64,000 bases of DNA from F23-B02 sp963625685. Lineage in GTDB: Bacteria > Bacillota > Clostridia > Oscillospirales > Oscillospiraceae. Below are positions 60,040 to 64,000 of the stretch, one piece after another; within the stretch, counting starts at the first letter, position 1, and every line of letters starts with the position of its first letter. Below the pieces are notes generated by a model. The model did not search any database and was not told where the DNA came from. It was given only the letters and a program-made list of their open reading frames with translations. Location: positions 102,983 through 166,982 of the forward strand of contig CAVFTR010000003.1 of the NCBI GenBank assembly GCA_963625685.1, read 5' to 3'. The position numbers and the translations under genes are program-made.

Positions 60040-60629
60040 CAAGTACGGCTTCCATTATCACCATCGCCCTGAGCGCGATCCTGATAAACAACTTCATCTT
60101 CTCGCAGTTCCTCGGCTGCTGCCCCTTCCTGGGCTGCTCGAGCAAGGTCGATACCGCTATCGGCATGGGCCTGGCGGTCACCTTCGTCATGGGCCTGGCC
60201 TCGGCTATCTGCTGGGTCGTTGATACCTATATCCTGATCCCGCTGAGCCTCGGCTTCCTCGAGACGCTGGCCTTCATCCTCATCATCGCCGGCCTCGTCC
60301 AGTTCGTCGAGATGTTCCTTAAAAAGTCCATCCCCTCGCTGTACTCGGCGCTGGGCATCTACCTGCCCCTTATCACCACCAACTGCGCGGTCCTCGGCGT
60401 TGTTCTGCTGAACGTTCAGTACAAGTTCAACTTCATCCAGTCCACGCTCTACGGTGTGTTCGGCGGCCTCGGCTTCCTGCTGGCTATCGTTCTGTTCGCG
60501 TCCGTGCGCGAGCGCATCGATTTTGCAGATTATCCCGAGAGCTTTGAGGGCTTCCCGATCTGCCTTGTATCCGCGGCTCTGCTCGCTCTGGCCTTCATGG
60601 GCTTCAGCGGCATGAACATTCCGCTTTAA
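60036..60629 (+). CDS. rnfA: Rnf complex subunit RnfA
   Basis: A 197-residue membrane protein with six helices. NNFIFSQFLGCCPFLGCS contains the conserved cysteines and LITTNCAVLGVVLLN the second symmetric site. RnfA and RnfE coordinate an intramembrane [2Fe-2S] cluster in current models. Confidence 0.96.
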   Translation: MTSTASIITIALSAILINNFIFSQFLGCCPFLGCSSKVDTAIGMGLAVTFVMGLASAICWVVDTYILIPLSLGFLETLAFILIIAGLVQFVEMFLKKSIPSLYSALGIYLPLITTNCAVLGVVLLNVQYKFNFIQSTLYGVFGGLGFLLAIVLFASVRERIDFADYPESFEGFPICLVSAALLALAFMGFSGMNIPL

Positions 60630-60642
60630 GGAGGGCTCAGAT

Positions 60643-61443
60643 ATGGATTTTATGGTTATTCTTAAGTCCCTTTTGGTCCTGGGCGTCCTCGGCGGCGTTT
60701 TCGGCGCGATCCTCGCGTTCGCATCGAAGATATTCTACGTCGAGGTAGACCCCAAGCAGGAAGAAGTCAGAGAGTGCCTGGCCGGCGCAAACTGCGGCGG
60801 CTGCGGCTACCCCGGCTGCGACGGCTATGCCGCCGCTGTCGCCAAGGGCGAGGCACCTGTCAACAAGTGCGTTGCCGGCGGCGCGGAGGCTGCCGCGAAG
60901 ATCGCGGAGATCATGGGCGTTTCCGCGGGCGATATGGAGAAAATGGTCGCGTTCGTGCCCTGCTCGGGCACCGAGGGCCACGCCTCCAAGCGCTTTAACT
61001 ACAGCGGCCCCCAGAACTGCCAGGCAGCAATGCTGTTCGGCGGCAAGAGCAATATGGACTGCCGCTTCGCCTGCATCGGTCTGGGCAACTGCGCAAACGC
61101 CTGCCAGTTCGGCGCGATGAGCATCGTTGACGGCGTTGCCAAGGTCGACCGCGAAAAGTGCGTCGGCTGCGGCGCATGCGTCGACGCCTGCCCGAAGAAG
61201 ATAGTCAGGCTCGTTCCCTACGACCAGCACGTTCTCGTCGCATGCTCCAGCTGCGATAAGGGCGCTGCCGTCATGAAGATCTGCGACGAGGGCTGCATCG
61301 GCTGTATGAAGTGCCAGCGCGAGTGCCCCGCGGACGCTATCGTCATCAAGGACAATCTGGCCCGCATCGACGTCTCCAAGTGCGTGCAGTGCGGCCACTG
61401 CTCCGATATCTGCCCGCGCCACATCATCAAGGTGCAGAACTGA
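60643..61443 (+). CDS. rnfB: Rnf complex subunit RnfB
   Basis: A 266-residue iron-sulphur protein. After an N-terminal membrane helix comes the CLAGANCGGCGYPGC cluster motif, then ferredoxin motifs CVGCGACVDACP, CIGCMKCQRECP and CVQCGHCSDICP, plus extra cysteines (CRFACIGLGNCANACQ). The many clusters are typical of clostridial RnfB, which oxidises ferredoxin. It ends the operon before a terminator. Confidence 0.96.
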   Translation: MDFMVILKSLLVLGVLGGVFGAILAFASKIFYVEVDPKQEEVRECLAGANCGGCGYPGCDGYAAAVAKGEAPVNKCVAGGAEAAAKIAEIMGVSAGDMEKMVAFVPCSGTEGHASKRFNYSGPQNCQAAMLFGGKSNMDCRFACIGLGNCANACQFGAMSIVDGVAKVDREKCVGCGACVDACPKKIVRLVPYDQHVLVACSSCDKGAAVMKICDEGCIGCMKCQRECPADAIVIKDNLARIDVSKCVQCGHCSDICPRHIIKVQN

Positions 61444-61458
61444 TATCCGAAAAAACTC

Positions 61459-61488
61459 AAAACCTCCGTTCATCCGAACGGAGGTTTT
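61459..61488 (+). terminator. Terminator of the rnf operon
   Basis: aaaacctccgttc and gaacggaggtttt form a 13-bp stem with a 4-nt loop, followed by ctgc. Confidence 0.85.
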
Positions 61489-61544
61489 CTGCATAATCTG
61501 CGCTTTTCGCGGTAAAATAGGAGAAAAGCCATCGGAGTGATGAA

Positions 61545-62216
61545 ATGAGCGTCAAGCAGAAAAAGATAATCCTTGCGGCCGCGCTGATATTTGCCGTGAA
61601 TATACTTATCATCGCGCTCGCGCAGTCCGCCGAGGCCTCGCTGTATAAGCGCGGCTCGTCCGGCGCGACGGTCACGCAGATACAGACGCGCCTTAAAAGC
61701 TGGGGCTATTACAGCGGCAGCGTGGACGGCGTCTACGGCAGCCGGACCGAGCGCGCGGTAAAATACTTTCAGCGCACGAACGGCCTTGCCGCCGACGGCC
61801 AGGCGGGGGATAAGACCCTCGCCGCCCTGGGCATTTACGAGCAGCCGGACACGTCCCCGGCGGCGTCCGGCGATGTGTACCTGCTTGCACGGCTGATATC
61901 CGCCGAGGCTCGCGGCGAGCCGTATATCGGGCAGGTCGCCGTAGGAGCAGTGGTCCTCAACCGCATCGACCACCCCTCGTTCCCGAGCTCATTATCCGGC
62001 GTCATATATCAGAGCGGAGCGTTCTCCTGCATCGACGACGGGCAGTTTGACCAGCCCATCGCCGACAGCGCCTACCGCGCCGCACGCGAGGCTCTGGCGG
62101 GCTCAGACCCGACGGGCGGGGCGATATACTATTTCAATCCCGCGACCGCAACGAGCAAATGGATATGGTCGCGCCCGCAGATGCTCACCATAGGCAATCA
62201 TATATTTTGCGCTTGA
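61545..62216 (+). CDS. sleB: SleB-like spore cortex-lytic hydrolase
   Basis: A 223-residue protein: signal or membrane helix (about 7-28), a peptidoglycan-binding type 1 domain (about 35-95, VTQIQTRLKSWGYYSG) and a Hydrolase_2 (SleB/CwlJ) domain (about 110-223). The catalytic Glu lies in LISAEARGEP. SleB is a lytic transglycosylase of the spore cortex used in germination. The orthology is likely but other SleB-like paralogues exist in Clostridia. Confidence 0.88.
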   Translation: MSVKQKKIILAAALIFAVNILIIALAQSAEASLYKRGSSGATVTQIQTRLKSWGYYSGSVDGVYGSRTERAVKYFQRTNGLAADGQAGDKTLAALGIYEQPDTSPAASGDVYLLARLISAEARGEPYIGQVAVGAVVLNRIDHPSFPSSLSGVIYQSGAFSCIDDGQFDQPIADSAYRAAREALAGSDPTGGAIYYFNPATATSKWIWSRPQMLTIGNHIFCA

Positions 62217-62286
62217 CTTAAAATTGAGTTAATAATAAAATATAGGAAATCGGCGCCGTGACGCCGTACATAGAAAGGTGAAAGCG

Positions 62287-62769
62287 ATGAACAAATGTCC
62301 AAGATGCGGGACGTATATCCCCGACGGAGGAAAGGTGTGCCTCTCCTGCGGCTGGAAGCCGGACGAGGGCGACGGCTTTTTGGATAACCCGATACTCAAA
62401 TATATGCAGGAGGCCTTTGACGCGGCAAGCCCCGAAATGACGGAAAATGACGCCATCCCCGCCGAATTCAGGGAGCGCGACCTCGCGGCCGCAGGGTATA
62501 TAGGCCCGGTGTTCCTGTACTCTCTCATTAAAAACAGCGGCTCGGAGCTCGTGCGCTATCACGCAAAGCAGTCGGCCATGCTCCTTGCCCTGCACATGCT
62601 CAACTCCGCGCTCGGCGCCGTGCCCTATATCGGAAAGCCGGTCAAGAAGCTGAACACGATGCTGCTTGCTGTTTTGGCCTTCCTCGGCGCGCGAAACGCC
62701 TACTTCGGGAAAAAAGAGCCCGTGCCCTTTGCCGGAGAGATAATATCTTCTATTCTGGAGGCTATCTGA
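62287..62769 (+). CDS. Zinc-ribbon membrane protein, unknown
   Basis: A 160-residue protein from the ATG at 62287 (MNKCPRCGTYIPDGG). A zinc ribbon (CPRC and CLSC) is followed by an acidic linker and a hydrophobic part (YIGPVFLYSLIKN; VRYHAKQSAMLLALHMLNSA) that resembles DUF4870-type membrane proteins. A GTG at 62278 also lies in frame but overlaps the ribosome binding site. The function is unknown. Confidence 0.75.
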   Translation: MNKCPRCGTYIPDGGKVCLSCGWKPDEGDGFLDNPILKYMQEAFDAASPEMTENDAIPAEFRERDLAAAGYIGPVFLYSLIKNSGSELVRYHAKQSAMLLALHMLNSALGAVPYIGKPVKKLNTMLLAVLAFLGARNAYFGKKEPVPFAGEIISSILEAI

Positions 62770-62770
62770 T

Positions 62771-63640
62771 ATGAAATTCGTTACATATTCGTATGAAGGC
62801 AGGGAATACGCAGGCGTTCTGACTGCCGACGGGAGCGCGGTCATACCGGCCTCCGAGCTCGGCCTCGGAGACGTCTGCATGACGGAGCTCATACGCGCGC
62901 TCGACGGCAGGCTCCCCGTTGTGCCGGCAGACGCAAAGAGCACAGCTCTCGGCGACGTGAAGCTCGAGGCGCCCATCCCGGAGCCCCGGCAGGACGTCAT
63001 CTGCCTGGGCCTTAACTACCGCGACCACGTGGAGGAGGCGACCCGCGCCGACAAGGCCTTTGATGTGCAGCGCGGCGACGCCGTTTATTTTGCAAAGCGC
63101 CTTCAGCGCGCCGTCGCACCCGGCGGCAGGATCGACGGACATTTTGATATCTGCGACAGCCTCGACTACGAGGCCGAGCTCGGCGTGATCATCGGCCGCG
63201 ACGCAAAAAACGTCAAGGCTGCCGATGCCGGAGAGTATATATTCGGTTATACGATAATAAACGACGTGTCGGCACGAAATCTCCAGACCCGGCACAAGCA
63301 GTGGTATTTCGGCAAGAGCCTCGATGACTTTACGCCCATGGGCCCCTGCATCCTGTCAGCCGATACGGTCGGCGCGATGCCGGAGCTCGGCATACGCTGC
63401 TACGTAAACGGCGAAAAGCGTCAGGACAGCAATACGCGCATGATGATCTTCGACATACCGTATATAATCGAGGAACTGTCCGCGGGTATGACGCTCAAGG
63501 CCGGCACGGTCATCGCTACGGGAACGCCCAGCGGCGTCGCCCTCGGAATGGACCCTTCGGTTCAAAAATATCTCAAGTCCGGCGACGTTGTCCGCTGCGA
63601 GATAGACGGGATCGGCATTTTGGAGAATACAATAGCCTGA
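62771..63640 (+). CDS. Fumarylacetoacetate hydrolase family protein
   Basis: A 289-residue FAH-family enzyme. The N-terminal small domain precedes the catalytic domain: ICLGLNYRDHVEEA, metal-binding DYEAELGVIIGRD, INDVSARNLQ and GTPSGVALGMDP. Members include oxaloacetate or acylpyruvate hydrolases and decarboxylases; the substrate cannot be named. The start lies one base after the previous stop, so the two genes are coupled. Confidence 0.9.
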   Translation: MKFVTYSYEGREYAGVLTADGSAVIPASELGLGDVCMTELIRALDGRLPVVPADAKSTALGDVKLEAPIPEPRQDVICLGLNYRDHVEEATRADKAFDVQRGDAVYFAKRLQRAVAPGGRIDGHFDICDSLDYEAELGVIIGRDAKNVKAADAGEYIFGYTIINDVSARNLQTRHKQWYFGKSLDDFTPMGPCILSADTVGAMPELGIRCYVNGEKRQDSNTRMMIFDIPYIIEELSAGMTLKAGTVIATGTPSGVALGMDPSVQKYLKSGDVVRCEIDGIGILENTIA

Positions 63641-63655
63641 TCGTCATAATGTACA

Positions 63656-63690
63656 ACAGCTGCCGTGGCAATGCTCCGGCAGCTGTATTT
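63656..63690 (+). terminator. Terminator after the FAH gene
   Basis: acagctgccg (63656-63665) and cggcagctgt (63677-63686) pair perfectly, followed by attta. Confidence 0.75.
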
Positions 63691-63786
63691 ATCGGTGCAA
63701 ATGTTGAGCCAACCGAAGCGGAAAAACACAAGATTTAGTGCTTTCAAAACAATTAAAAAAAGATGCGAAAATGTTGCAAAAACACC

Positions 63787-63912
63787 TTGACATTTGCCGT
63801 TTGCGGTGCTATTCTAACTAAGCACTTCGGGAAATGACCGAAAAGAGCGAAACAAAAAACTTCAAAAGCTTTGAAAAAAGTTCTTGACAAGTCGCCCCGA
63901 ATTTGCTAATAT
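63787..63912 (+). promoter_or_regulatory. Tandem strong promoters, probably of an rRNA operon
   Basis: P1 is TTGACA (63787-63792), 17 bp, TATTCT (63810-63815). P2 is TTGACA (63884-63889), 17 bp, TAATAT (63907-63912). The leader downstream contains gtaccttgaaaatcagataa, a form typical of clostridial rRNA leaders. No gene is present up to the window edge; 16S rRNA probably starts soon after 64000. Confidence 0.75.
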
Positions 63913-64000
63913 ATAAAAGCTCACCGCGTAGCGGGCGAGTGTAGTGTACCTTGAAAATCAGATAATGTAAGAACAGCTTATGCTAAATAAGCACCGGAAA

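Overview
The window reads as a chromosome segment of an endospore-forming, GC-rich member of the Clostridia, most like the Oscillospiraceae. It carries spmA-spmB, sigG, spo0A, a SleB-type cortex hydrolase, a clostridial AbrB, T-box and purine riboswitch control, and a complete Rnf complex in the order C-D-G-E-A-B. No species is claimed.

Region 1 (1-9496) is core chromosome: a PrsA-like foldase cut by the left edge, a phosphodiesterase, three small unknown proteins, abrB, spmAB, sigG with a hairpin presenting its ribosome binding site, a likely small RNA, a GntR regulator, a short aspartate kinase, pheB, a DMT transporter and spo0A. The Spo0A receiver domain lacks the conserved lysine.

Region 2 (about 9409-21818) is a 12.4 kb integrated element in the 3' end of spo0A. 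A 354 bp direct repeat (9409-9762 and 21818-22171) flanks it and carries the last codons of spo0A plus the start of a tyrosine integrase gene. Its cargo is a WYL regulator and an XRE regulator divergent from four plus-strand genes: SPFH/zinc-ribbon protein, four-helix membrane protein, unknown protein, and a 1010-residue zinc-ribbon/TIR/membrane/RCC1-repeat protein. I infer a membrane-associated sensing or anti-phage system. This cassette is the best candidate for something undescribed. The remainder of the element is a serine recombinase, small regulators, an amber-interrupted ORF and a pair of paralogous unknown genes.

Region 3 (22077-32210) starts with a second copy of the integrase gene broken after about 32 codons, directly followed by a 9-repeat type I-C CRISPR array and a full minus-strand set cas3-cas5-cas8c-cas7-cas4-cas1-cas2, then remnants of mobile-element genes. 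Two related elements appear to have stacked at spo0A and produced a defence island.

Region 4 (32350-41559) is transport: CstA, a DMT transporter, a 217 bp imperfect palindrome, and two divergent TrpXYZ-like ABC transporters. The first lies behind a T-box whose specifier reads as UGG (Trp); the second lies behind a Tyr/Phe-rich leader peptide and a terminator, which suggests related transporters with different amino acid signals.

Region 5 (41615-56133) holds a PIG-L deacetylase with a GPH sugar symporter, xpt, a guanine-riboswitch-controlled BMP/ABC nucleoside transporter, an XRE regulator, ruvX, folC, a hydrolase, an amino acid permease and a family 2 glycoside hydrolase. Region 6 (56431-64000) holds rnfCDGEAB, sleB, a zinc-ribbon protein, an FAH-family protein and tandem strong promoters that probably drive an rRNA operon beginning beyond the right edge.
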